The position numbers were made by a program, and so were the translations under genes. Under the pieces are notes generated by a model. That model was not told the origin of the DNA, ran no database searches, and saw only the letters and a program-made list of their open reading frames with translations. From Hemerocallis citrina (Eukaryota > Streptophyta > Magnoliopsida > Asparagales > Asphodelaceae): 64,000 bases of DNA. Shown here one piece after another: positions 34,616 through 44,547 of the stretch (the stretch's first letter is position 1; every line of letters starts with the position of its first letter). The stretch covers positions 151,355,368 to 151,419,367 of the forward strand of contig CM030358.1 in NCBI GenBank assembly GCA_017893485.1. The letters run 5' to 3'.

Positions 34616-35299
34616 AAATGTTTTGTAGAAATTATATCTATGTTTTGTAATAACTAAGTGTTGTACAACTTATACATTTGACACTCGTTGTATGACAATT
34701 TATATGTGTTAGATATTTTGTTTTCTATTCAGTTATTTTTTGTGTGATATGTGACTTTTGGTTGTTGATTATGATGTTATTATTGATTTTAAGATTTAAG
34801 CATTTAAAATTAATATGACTATAGGTATTTGTAATATGCGATTAATTACAGGTTTTTTAATTCGAAATTTTATAATAAAACCCCAAAAAAAGAAACCTTC
34901 CCGACATTTACCCTAAAACGCCGGCATAGGTACCAGAATTTTCAAAAAAAAATTCCTTTATTGTGGCGCTTCAAAAGCACCGCTATAGGTTAATTTTTTT
35001 GGAATTCTATAAAAAAATTCATCTACCACGGCGTATTCGACACGCCGCTATAGCTAGCCCATTTTAAAAAACCAAAAGAGAAATCAACCTATGCCGGCAT
35101 TTTAGAAACGCCATTAAAACTTAGCACCTATAGCGGCGGCGACGGAAAATGCCGCGATAGCCTATATGGCTATAACGATGCACGCTCCAATGGCGCTTTT
35201 AGCGGCGATTTTCGAAACGTCGTTATGTGCTATAACGGCGCCAAAAACCGCCGCTATAGCCTTGTAAAAGCGCCGCTAAAGCTCGTTCGTTTTGTAGTG
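34616..35299 (+). repeat. CACTA right subterminal repeats and terminus
   Basis: 34616-34880 is AT-rich 3' flank of the Ptta gene. From about 34890 the sequence is a series of GGCGTTT/GCCGCTATAG inverted motifs ending GTTTTGTAGTG at 35299, mirroring the left end. Confidence 0.85.
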
Positions 35300-35302
35300 A
35301 TT

Positions 35303-36725
35303 CATTTAAATGATTAGTGAGTTTAGCAATATAAACAGATTTTTCATGAATTTCTCTTAGATTTTCATTATGTGTTGCTAAGGATTCTTGAATTTGTTGT
35401 TTTAAATACTCATTTCCTCTATCAACACATCATGCTCTTTTCTAAATGACTCAAATTTTTCCACAATCAAAGAATTTTTATTTTTCAGTTTTTGATTTTT
35501 AGTGATGCAAGAGTCATGTGATTCATTTGAACTTTGTTTATATTGTCTCAATTCATGACTCAATTTCTTAGCATAATCTTCAATCCATTACACATGTCTA
35601 CTAAATCATCGTAAGTGGGTTCTTCGATTACCTCTTCTTGAGATAATGATTGCACCTCACCATTCTCAAGAGCCATGAATTCAACGTTGTTGTGATCTTG
35701 CTCTTCCTCGCTGGAATCTGAGTCTAGCCATGTTGCCTTCAACACCTTCTTCCTCAATCCTGGATTGGAGTGATGATAATCTTTGTTCCTACCTTGCGAT
35801 AGGAGACAGTTTGGGCGGATATGTCCTGACTTGTTGTATTTGTAGCACACATCATTTTTGTCTTTGTCTCTTTCTCCTTGTAACCTGTTGTACTTTTTGC
35901 GTTTGAGATGCTTACAGAATTGTTTAGTTAGCCTTATGAAATCTTTGTCTGATTCTTCATTGTCTGGTTCTGATTTTGATGGTCGTGAAGTTTCTGCTTT
36001 TAAGGCTATGATCTTCTCTTCAGTTTTGGGTTCAATCCCAATGTTCTGTTGGTACCTTTTTGTTTCGGCCATCTCCATCTCATACGTCTTCAATTTTTCT
36101 TGAAAAGTGTAGAGCGAATCATTTTTCTTCTAGTGCATGTCTCCCTCATTGCTGCAGCTTTAACGTCTCATTCAGGCGTGAGACAGCTTATGAGTTTTCC
36201 GACCTTTCGGTCATCATCCAACCCCTTACCTAAGCTCTCAAGCTCATGTGCGATAATGTCGAAGTGGGCAAGCATCTGATCTATGTCTTCTCCTGGCAAC
36301 ATACGAAAAACATCAAACTTATAAAAACATAAATTAACTTTTTCCTTTACCTCAGATGTTGTTCCTTCATGCCGTTTTAGCATGCTGTTCCAAATTCCAT
36401 AGGCCGTTTTGCAGTTTCTCCCACATCGCATCAACTCTTCATTATTCAAACATGCATAGAGTGTTGTCATAGCCATGGGATTTGAAGTTTTCAATGCTAG
36501 TTCAGCTTTTGTGAAAACCCTCTTTCCATCGCTGGCAAGAATCTCAGTTTTGTTTATGCACATGTTCCATACTTCTTCACCGAGTATCTGCAAAAAATAA
36601 GATATACAAACTTTCCAAACATCATAGCATTTTCCATCAAAATATGGTGAACATATTAGACTTGTCCCATTGAAGATGAATAGCTCCGATGAGTACAAGT
36701 TTTCTGGAGGAGGGATTTTGGCCAT
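35303..36725 (-). pseudogene. Sirevirus gag, N-terminal and middle parts
   Basis: Starts at Met 36725 (MAKIPPPENLYSSELFIFNG) 43 bases inside the PBS. 36168-36725 has the copia gag fold (SPYFDGKCYDVWKVCISYFL, LSPG-like MLPGEDIDQMLAHF). After a stop near 36168 the frame resumes at 36093 with a first knuckle CYKYNKSGHIRPNC, then KATWLDSDSSEEEQDHN, the acidic stretch typical of SIRE/Maximus gag, and EEPTYDDLVDMCNGL. Below 35560 the coiled region continues with frame damage until the CACTA border at 35302. Confidence 0.88.
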
Positions 36726-36767
36726 TGGACATTTTGCTTAAACTTTTAAGCTCTTAGTAAACACCTC

Positions 36768-36779
36768 GCTCTGATACCA
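36768..36779 (-). other. Sirevirus primer-binding site (initiator Met tRNA)
   Basis: Minus strand TGGTATCAGAGC, the standard 12-base match to plant initiator tRNA-Met, one base from the LTR edge at 36781. Confidence 0.95.
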
Positions 36780-36780
36780 C

Positions 36781-37771
36781 TATAAATCACCTTGGGGGGT
36801 GAATAGGGTGATTGTGCGTAAATAAAAAATTAAAAATTAAACTACAAAATAAATGAGAAGAGATAGAGAAAGCAAGCACAACAAGTACAAGTGATGAAAC
36901 GATATAACGTGGTTCGACCCCCAGGTCTACGTCCACACCACCTACTTGTAGCAATTCTCCGCCAGAAGCGTTCCACTATACTCAAACTCTTGTACAGTGA
37001 TTCTCAGATTCAGGCCGAGAGATCTATTACACCCACAGGACTTCTAAGACAAGTCCCATCAATCTCACCGAAGTGGAAGAAAAGAAAAACTCAAGATCTT
37101 TAATGATCCTCACTGAAGAAAACAAATAAATATCACACACTCGGATTGATTGTTGAATTGATTAGTTCAGAAGATTTTTCTTAGAGGAATAGGTGAGGAA
37201 TACAGAGTGGGTTCGTCCAAATATATAGATTAGGAAGTGTATCTCTCAAAAATAGAAACGATACATTCCAAAAAGTAATCTGCACGAGGTACGGTCGACC
37301 ACAAATAAGGACAGTCGACCGTTCATCTTTTAATCGAAAAGTAGAAAGATGAATGGTCGACTGTCTCATCATTTTAACTGTGATGAGCAGTCGATTGTGG
37401 TGCGGTCGACCGACAATATAGTACGATCGACCGACAATATGGTACGGTCGACCGCAATCATGCAGATTCGGACGAAACCACTTTATATTCTTATCATATA
37501 CTAATCAATCAATTACATATAAAATCTCACATATATGGAAGCACAGGAATTGATCTTGCTGATTTTTTGGGGCTCTAATCAGTATGTGCTCTTTTTGAAT
37601 AATGTCTTCTTTTGCTTGATTTTGTAATCCTTATTGCTTTCCTTCTTTTGCTTATTTTTAATCTTTTTTATTCTCTTATTTATTTATTTATTTCTGAAAA
37701 TCTGAACAGCTCAACTGAAACTTATTAGTATTTATAAGCATGTTTTGTGCACACCAAACTAAGAGTCAATA
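36781..37771 (-). repeat. Sirevirus 5' LTR
   Basis: 991 bp, partner of 13247-14221. Starts TATAAATCACC (TG changed to TA) and ends GAGTCAATA (CA changed to TA). Contains five exact GTCGAC sites between 37294 and 37452 plus two one-base variants. Confidence 0.92.
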
Positions 37772-38234
37772 TTAACTTTGGTTGGGATTAAACTACTATG
37801 GGATGTAATAGGTTAGGACTGAGTTTGAAGACATTATATATGAAGATGGGTGCTATTATAGTGAGCAATGTGATGTAGCGTTTGCTAGGGGTGTAGCTTC
37901 TACCTAATATCCTTTAGGATAAAAAGTGATCCAGAAGAGAAAGTACCCTTGGCTCATGGTTGATGCTAGGTTACCCAAATGCTCATGCTCATATTATTTC
38001 TCCCTCCCCACTTTCAGCTTTCCCTCGAGGTATTATCGTCTGTCACGTTTATAGTGGTTGGTGCGCAAAAACAACACCCTAGTATAGAAGCGGAGAGAAG
38101 CTATAAGATTCTTGGATTAATAGAATCTAATTCTCTTCTTTCCTTCTATACATTCTTCCTTGATCTTCTCAGAACTAAAAGATTCTTGGATTAATAGACT
38201 TCGATCATTCCTTACAATTGTTATTAAAGTAATT
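37772..38234. other. Unassigned spacer between Sirevirus and Tat-2
   Basis: About 460 bases of unique sequence. It has a direct repeat AAGATTCTTGGATTAATAGA at about 38104 and 38176. No gene recognised. The TSD of the Tat element, TAATT, is at 38230-38234. Confidence 0.5.
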
Positions 38235-38817
38235 TGATGCGGTTTGTTTTTGGGGAGGCGTGTGGCTGCACCAGATGTGAGTTCTTCTTGATTTGTATTA
38301 GTGGAGGAGGCTCCGGTGCGGACGGCCCTCAGCTGGGCGAACGGTTGGGAAGTAGGCGGGAGTGAGGTGGAGGCTGGATGCCCGGCTCGGTCAGGAGGCT
38401 CGGATCCGAGGTCTCGTGTACCTGCACACGGTCTAGGAACACCGGGGTTGGTCCTAGTGGCAGACCCTCCGACGAACTAGTCAGCTACTGAGAGAGTAAC
38501 AGTAAGTAACTAGGGTTTGAGACGGAAAAGATTGATCACATGGATAAGGGATAGAGGATCTGGTATTTATAGGAGAAGCCAACCTGGTTTGGACCCATTT
38601 GGGGCCGGGTCTGGACCCGGTTATCCGTGGGCCTGACGTGGCAGAAGCCCAAGCGGTATAGGGTTGACGTGGCGGAGGCCTGGGCAGTTTTCAGGCTGAC
38701 GTGGCAGAGGCCTGGACGGTTTTCGTGCTGACATGGTGGATTCGGATGATCCGGCGGTACACGCTTCCTGAGGGGATCCTGTGGCCCAGAAGGGGCCACG
38801 TCATCTGACCCATATCA
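38235..38817 (-). repeat. Tat-2 3' LTR
   Basis: Plus-strand TGATGCGG...CCCATATCA. TATA box CCTATAAATACC on the minus strand at about 38559-38570. The G-rich PPT (minus strand GAGTGGGGGGCTCC) lies directly inside, at 38818-38831. Confidence 0.95.
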
Positions 38818-39078
38818 GGAGCCCCCCACTCCTGGAGGGCTGGGTGATCCAGCCGTGTAGGAGTGGTTCTTTGCCTCTGTAGGAAGAGCAGGGTGGTGTG
38901 TGTGGCGAGGAATAGGATCTGTTCCTTCCAGAAGAGACCAGAATGGTAGGATGAAGGGATCCCCTATTGGAGTCATGCGGGATGCTAGGCGCAGGAAAGT
39001 CGGAGCAACGCTTGCCGAGCAACTAGGGTCGGCAGACGAGCATTGGGGGTCAGTAGATGAGCTTCGAGGGTCGGCAGA

Positions 39079-39470
39079 CGATCCCCTCGCTAGTTGGAAG
39101 AGCAAGGGGACATCGAGGTCTGTCGAGTTGGAGCTCGGCTTACCGAGCGTCGAGGGTTGGTAGAGACGATCCCCTCGCTAGTTGGAAGAGCGAGGGGACG
39201 CCGAGATCTGCCGAGCAGAGGTCTTCTTGTCGAGCATGGGGGGTCGGCAGGTGAGTGTAGAGGGTCAGCAGACGATCCTCTCGCTAGCTGGAAGAGCAGG
39301 GGGGCGTCAAGGTCCGACGAGTTGGAGCTCGGTTTGCCGAGCGTCTAGGGTCGGTAGAGGCGATCCCCTCGCTAGTTGGAAGAGCAAGGGGACGTCAAGA
39401 TCCGCCGAACAGAGGGCGTCTTGCCGAGCATGGGGGTCGGCAGACGTGCCCCTTGCCTGTTGGATAGAGG
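39079..39470. repeat. Tandem repeat, about 90-105 bp unit, four copies
   Basis: The phrase GATCCCCTCGCTAGTTGG recurs near 39079, 39168, 39272 (variant) and 39361, each followed by GAGC...GGGGACG and GAGCTCGG/CTTGCCGAGC. It lies in the Tat-2 3' region next to the LTR. Open frames across it are repeat translations. The interval 38832-39078 is unique GC-rich 3' region. Confidence 0.8.
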
Positions 39471-39587
39471 AGGGTTTTGGGGCTCGCGGTGTCATCCGAG
39501 CTCCGAGCCCCCGGGCTTGGTAGCGACGGCTGAATGGTACGTAATGATTTCATTTCATTTAATGCTTCAGGAGTAGAAGTCTTTACA

Positions 39588-41160
39588 GCTCGCGGTGATA
39601 TCCGGGCTCCGAGCCTCTTGTGAGATAGGGGAAGAGTTCGTGGCTCTCGATGCCATCCGAGCATCGACCCTTCTGTTGAAGAGAAGAGGAAATTGGGGCT
39701 CGCGATGCCATCCGAGATCCGAGCCTCCTGTGAAATAGGGGAGGAGTTCTTGGCTTGCGATACCATCCGAGCGTCGACCCTCCTGTTGAATAGAAGAGAA
39801 AATTAGGGCTCGCGATGCCATCCGAGCTCTGAGCCTTCCATTGAATAGGAGAGGAAATTAGGGCTCGTGATGCCATCCGAGCTCCGACCCTTCTGTTGAA
39901 ATAGAAGAGGAAATTGGGGCTCACGATGCCATCTGAGCTCCGAGCCTCATGTGAAATAGGGGAGGAGTTCGTGGCTCACGATGCCATCCGAGCGTCGACC
40001 CTCCTGTTGAATAGAAGAGGAAATTGGGGTCGCGATGCCATCCGAGCTCCAAGCCTCAGGTGAACTAGAGGAGGAGTATGTGTCTCGCGATGCCATCCGA
40101 GCGTCGACCCTTCTGTTGAATAGAAGAGGAAATTGGGGCTCGCGATGCCATCCGAGTTCCGAGCCTCCTGTGAAATAGGGGAGGAGTTCATGGCTTGTGA
40201 TGCCATCCGAGCGTCGACCCTCCTGTGAAATAGGGGAGGAGTTCGTGGCTCGCGATGCCATCCGAGCGTCGACCCTCCTGTTGAATAGAAGAGAAAATTG
40301 GGGCTCGCGATGCAATCTGAGATCCGAGCCTCGGGTGAACGAGAGGAGGAGTTTGTGGCTCGCGATGCCAGCCGAGCGTCAACCCTTCCGTTGAATAGAA
40401 GAGGAAATTGGGGCTCGCGATGCCATCCGAGCTCCGACCCTTCTGTTGAAATAGAAAAGGAAATTAGGGCTTGCGATGCCATCCGAGCTCCGAGCCTCAG
40501 GTGAACTAGAGGAGGAGTATGTGGCTCGTGATGCCATCCAAGCGTCGACCCTTCTGTTGAATAGAAGAGGAAATTGGGGCTTGCGATGCCATTCGAGCGT
40601 CGACCCTCCTGTTGAATAGAAGAGGAAATTGGGGCTCGCGATGCCATCCGAGATCCGAGCCTCATGTGAAATAGGGGAGGAGTTCGTGGCTCGCGATACC
40701 ATCCGAGCGTCGACCCTTCTGTTGAATAGAAGAGGAAATTGGGGCTTGCGATGCCATCCGAGCTCCGAGCCTCAGGTGAACCAGAGGAGGAGTTTGTGGC
40801 TCGCAGTGCCAGCCGAGCATCGACCCTTTCGTTGAATAGAAGAGAAAATTGGGGCTCGCAATGCCATCCGAGCTCCGACCCTTCTGTGAAATAGGGGAGT
40901 AGTTCGTGGCTCGCGATGCCATCCGAGCATCGACCCTCCTGTGAAATAGGGGAGGAGTTTGTGGCTTGCGATGCCATCCGAGTGTCGACCCTCCTGTTGA
41001 ATAGAAGAGGAAATTGAGGCTCACGATGCCATCCGAGCTCCGACCCTCCTGTTGAATAGAAGAGGAAATTGGGGCTCGCGATGCCATCCGAGCTCCGAGC
41101 CTCATGTGAAAATAGGGGAGGAGTTTGTGGCTCGCGATGTCATCCAAGCGTCGAGCTTTC
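39588..41160. repeat. Tandem array A, about 55-bp period, about 29 copies
   Basis: The core GGCTCGCGATGCCATCCGAG recurs about every 55 bases. Two unit types are mixed: one continuing CTCCGAGCCTC...GTGAAATAGGGG, the other CGTCGACCC...TGTTGAATAGAAGAGG. Long minus-strand frames through it are periodic and not a gene. It sits upstream of the plus-strand gene promoter. Confidence 0.9.
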
Positions 41161-41342
41161 TGACTTGTTGAAAAAGGTGTTTGTTGGAAAAAACCTGGGG
41201 GCATTAGGGTAATTTTTGTGCCAACTGCTGACGTCATGTGCACAAGAATCGAAGCAACTCTAGATCTTAGCGGCCGTCAGATCTTGATGATTCAGATCCA
41301 ACGGCCAGATCTAATTGCGAAAATCGAGGAGTCACTTTCTTC

Positions 41343-41352
41343 GCTATAAATC
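41343..41352 (+). promoter_or_regulatory. TATA box of the Tat-2 antisense gene
   Basis: GCTATAAATC lies about 145 bases upstream of the first ATG (41491) and is followed by a CT-rich leader, as at plant pol II starts. Array A ends about 180 bases upstream. Its direction is opposite to the LTR promoters. Confidence 0.65.
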
Positions 41353-42783
41353 TCCCCCCCCCCTCCCCACTTTCTTTTACTTCACTTCTTCCATTTTTCC
41401 AATTTTTTAAGAACAGGGTCTTACTTGTCGTCGGCGACTTTTTCCGGTGATTGCGTGGTATATATCTCAGGTTAGTTTTTCTGCCTAGTAATGTTGCGCT
41501 CTCAGTCCGACACTGAGGCAAGCTCTTCAGGCCGCTCTGCGAAGGAAGCGAGTCAAAGATGTCTTCATCCTTGAGCAAATATAGGATTAAGGAGGAGGTC
41601 CTGTCAGACCCTGGGTCGGACAGCGGTGGAGATGTGGTCTTTGTTGTGTCTCCGCTGAGGTCCCGAAGGCCGGGGAAGAAGCCCATGGACGAGGGCGAGG
41701 AGGAGGAAGAGGGAGATGTCGAGGATGATGAGGAGGATGAGGATGTCGAGAGTGATGAGAAGGATAAGGAGGATCAGGATCCCGAGGGACAGGGCGCTAT
41801 TGAGGATGATGAGGATGGTGAGGATGAAGGGGAGCCCGATCAGGAAGGTGCTGGCAAAGGCACAGCAGGAGGGGCAGTAGAGGTCGAGGGTGATCTTCCG
41901 CCTTTGCCACCTTTGTCGACGCCGTCTCCTGAGAGGAAGGCTCATCCCCGTCGGAAGAAGAGAAAGTTAAGCCTTTCGGATAGCCCACCTCCTCCAGAAA
42001 AGTATGCCCCTAGACCGGGGTTCGAGTTTCCCCCAGTCTCATTTAAAAATCCGAGGTCGATCAGGATGTATCCTGATGATGTCAAAGATGTCGACCATTT
42101 TCCTCCCGTACCGGGCGACGAGAGTCGGGTGAAGATCCGAACGGACAGCATTCCGTGTGTCTTGAAGGCAGACTACCTTCACATTTTGAGGGCTTCCTAC
42201 CTCATTCCCTGGGAGTTCTAAGTCTTGATTCCGAGTCCCGGCATTCGCCCAACCACAACCCTCACATCGGGTTATTGTATCTTTTCCGAGGACGCATTCG
42301 TCTGGGAACTAAGACTATCACTGCACCCCTTCATTAAGCGGGTTTTGAATTGGGTAAAGTTAAGCCCGATGCAGTATGGCCCCAACTCTTGGATGCACTT
42401 GATCTGTTTTATCTTGAAGTGCCAAGAGAAAGGCCTAAGACCGAGGCTGACATACTTCCGAGCCATCTTAGGGATCAGCTCGCTCGGCGATGCGGGGGGG
42501 ATATTTTACTTCTCGCCTAGGCCCCATAAAAAGGTGATGCACGGCCATCCGAATTCCATCAAAGGGTGGAAAGAAAAATATTTCGTAGTTCGGAGCGAGA
42601 CGTCTTGGAGGATTCCGACCTTGTGGAATTTCTTCAAGCCGAACCATAGGCCTCCGAAGCGGAGTGACTTGTCTGAGAAGGAGTGGAAGATGGTTGAGAA
42701 AATTGTTGGGGGGCACAGGATAGCGTGGCCTCGAGCGACGGAGATGCACTTGGCCCGGGCCGGACTGAGCCTATCCGACCCTA

Positions 42784-42858
42784 GTATGTTTTCATTTTAT
42801 ATTTTTGTATCTTTCTGCCTTCGTGTTAACGTTAGCCCCTCTTCTTTTATTTTTGCAG
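42784..42858 (+). other. Intron 1 of the antisense gene
   Basis: GTATGT donor, T-rich tract and TTTTTGCAG acceptor, 75 bases, phase 1. Because the length is a multiple of three and has no stop, the frame stays open with or without splicing. Confidence 0.7.
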
Positions 42859-43334
42859 AGATGACGTCCCAGCAGGTCGATGACAGGCATGCCTTGCTAG
42901 CTGCCACCGTGAAGAGGAGGACGGAGAAGGCAAAGGAGGCAGAGTAGGAAAAGCTGGCTGCCCACGGTGCGGGGTCCGGGAAGGGGGTAACCCCGGCAGC
43001 CGCAGAGTCGTCCCCCAAGAGGACCAAGAGGCAGCACTCCCAAATGCTGAGGGCATCCCATAAGGCGGGGGGCGGTAGTTCTAGTAGCAAGAGGACTACC
43101 GATGTCTCGGAACAGAGGCTCCCCCCAACTCGGCCCACCACCGAGCAGATGGTAGGGCAACATGGGCTGCGGCCCTTCGCCCCCGACTGGTCAATTGTAC
43201 AAGGGGACTCCCTGCTCGAGGGTCCCGTGGCCATCGAGTTTGTCAGGAACGCCGCCACCGAGTGGGATCGGATGGCGCTGGTGATGCAGACATCCGACCA
43301 GGCCTTCATACGCTGGTCTCAGGCGCAGATCTCG

Positions 43335-43402
43335 GTAAGTGTTTAAGACTTTGTATTCGGTTTGGAATCTAAAATTTTTCTAACTCTTTCTTCCGCGGAT
43401 AG
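43335..43402 (+). other. Intron 2 of the antisense gene
   Basis: GTAAGT donor and CGGATAG acceptor, 68 bases, phase 0. It contains stops (TTTAAG after the donor reads VSV-stop), so removal is needed to join the linker and coiled-coil exons. Confidence 0.78.
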
Positions 43403-44046
43403 GCGATGCTTCATGGGCAGCACTTTCAGAAGTGCCTGGAGAAGGAAATCCTCGTCGAGAGGAGGAACCCGGAGAAGTATCTCCGCGAGCTGAACAAGGC
43501 GACGGACGATCTGAAGGAGGCAAAGAGCCTAGAAGTAGTCCACGAGGCCCAGATGGCCTCGATCATGGACCACCACAAGAAGGATGTGGAGAGCCTTGAG
43601 CAGAAGATCCAGGATGAGGCAGAGAAGGGGCGGAAGGCCTTGGAGCAGATGGAGATCGCCTCGGCGGATGCCCTAATTATGGTGCAGGACGAGGCCTACG
43701 ATCTTGCCAAGGAGCATTTCCGGAAAATCTATTCGGAACAGAACGTCGACCACCTCCACTATAATTGGCAGCCAGACCTTTCGTCGACTCCTGGTGGCGA
43801 GGATATTAGGGGCGACTAGGATGATGAAGAGGTGCCACCCCCCCTCCCCCCCCCCCCCCCCAAGCATAGATTAGGCTTCTCTTTTTTCTTTTTGGTTTGT
43901 ACAAGCCTCGAGCGGACTGACCACCGCAATTTTGTAGCCTAATTTTTTGAAAGTAATGAAAGATAGCTTTTTTAGCCTAGACTTCGTAACTTGCATAATT
44001 TGTAGTCTCCTTCGTGACTAGTTGTTTTCTCTCGTCTTTTTGGTAG

Positions 44047-44547
44047 ATGGACGAGGTCTTGGGTGCCGATCCTGCTTCCACCGAGGAATCCCTGGTCCGA
44101 GCGGAGAAGGAGGCCATGGAGGCGTCTCTGGCTCGTCAGCAAAAACAGGCTCGGGACCGAGCGGCCACCGTGAATTATTTTATGAACAAGTCTAGGGAGC
44201 TCGGTCTGGAGATCGCTCGTCTGAAGAAAGCCATAGCCGACCGGGACTGGTGGGTAATCGAGACGAACTGGTCCTTCTCGAATGCCTCGAGTGGTTGGTC
44301 GGCTTCGAAGTCTTTTCTTTGCGAGGCCGTTGTTGAGAAGGAGTTGGAGATCCGTAGGTTGAAGCTGGTTTTAGGTGCTGGTTTGGTCGAGGAGGCGAGC
44401 AATTCGGTACCGGGGCCGTCTCCGACCTTTTTATTGGAGGGTGCCCAGCCTGATGACGCGGGAAGCTCGGTGGCAGGGGTGACTTCCCTGGTCGGGCCGG
44501 CCGAGAGTGAGAGGAACCCCGGAGGAAGCACCGAATTCGAGTTTTAA
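44047..44547 (+). CDS. Coiled-coil ORF downstream of the antisense gene
   Basis: 166 codons beginning MDEVLGADPASTEESLVRAE, with heptad-like helices (KEAMEASLARQQKQARDRAA; ELGLEIARLKKAIADRD; EKELEIRRLKLVLGAGL) and a Gly/Ser/Pro-rich tail ending STEFEF. A splice-acceptor-like TTTTTGGTAG abuts the ATG, so it may be a terminal exon of the same transcription unit rather than a separate gene. After the stop, TGTATTTTATGAGTAATAATG looks like a poly(A) region. The 43820-44046 gap holds the acidic/proline tail of the preceding frame, a C-run (about 43836-43861) and untranslated sequence. No family recognised. Confidence 0.6.
   Translation: MDEVLGADPASTEESLVRAEKEAMEASLARQQKQARDRAATVNYFMNKSRELGLEIARLKKAIADRDWWVIETNWSFSNASSGWSASKSFLCEAVVEKELEIRRLKLVLGAGLVEEASNSVPGPSPTFLLEGAQPDDAGSSVAGVTSLVGPAESERNPGGSTEFEF

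Larger units (their letters stand above)
15981..35299 (+). mobile_element. CACTA (En/Spm) DNA transposon with captured gene fragments and nested insertions
   Basis: Left end CACTACAAACCACTAGG at 15981, right end ...CGTTTTGTAGTG at 35299, with a 3-bp duplication ATT at 15978-15980 and 35300-35302. Both ends carry arrays of short inverted GGCGTTT/AACGCC subterminal motifs. Inside are an AAA-ATPase fragment, a PHD-finger fragment, a solo LTR, a LINE, a MITE-like hairpin and a Ptta-type multi-exon gene. No TnpD-like transposase (DDE) gene was seen, so it probably moved with help from another copy. It lies in the gag of the Sirevirus, which is therefore older. Confidence 0.92.
13247..37771 (-). 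mobile_element. Sirevirus (Maximus/SIRE-type) Ty1/copia element, internally deleted and split by a CACTA transposon
   Basis: LTRs at 13247-14221 and 36781-37771 enclose a PBS for initiator Met tRNA (36768-36779), gag (36725 down to 35303, continuing 15977 down to about 15441), the first bases of protease, a pol remnant and a PPT. Flanks are TTAAT (13242-13246) and TTAAC (37772-37776), 4 of 5 matching. The long gag with two knuckles, an acidic/coiled middle and the AAAAGGGGGAGAT PPT point to the SIRE/Maximus branch. Most of pol is deleted, so the element was non-autonomous or broken. Removing the CACTA and one ATT copy restores one continuous gag frame. Confidence 0.9.
41491..43819 (+). pseudogene. 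Tat-2 antisense extra gene (Transposase_28-type domain plus coiled coil), with introns
   Basis: One frame runs from Met 41559 with an acidic stretch (41690-41870, Glu/Asp-rich). It then has a domain resembling the 'putative gypsy-type transposon' family PF04195: ILRASYLIPWEF, IPSPGIRP, LHPFIKRVLNWVKLSPMQYG, PNSWMHLICFIL, NSIKGWKEKYFVV. After that come a Ser/Lys-rich linker and a coiled coil (YLRELNKATDDLKEAKSLEV). Three in-frame stops break it: TAA 42219-42221, TAG 42945-42947, TAG 43817-43819. Introns with GT-AG borders lie at 42784-42858 and 43335-43402; the second joins exons exactly in phase 0. An earlier ATG at 41491 is in another frame, suggesting a small indel near the N-terminus. The function of this domain is not established. 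It lies inside a retroelement and runs against gag-pol. Confidence 0.82.

Noticed and set aside
38104..38200. Direct repeat AAGATTCTTGGATTAATAGA as a TSD
   Set aside because: Spacing is only about 72 bases, with no element between; probably a local duplication.
39976..40977. 333-codon open frame on the minus strand
   Set aside because: It is a periodic translation of the 55-bp tandem array, with repeated MASRA/SSDGIASPNF blocks and no domain. The same applies to frames at 39567-39924 and 40188-41243.
41604..41945. Minus-strand frame opposite the acidic part of the antisense gene
   Set aside because: Shadow of the Glu/Asp-rich coding sequence.
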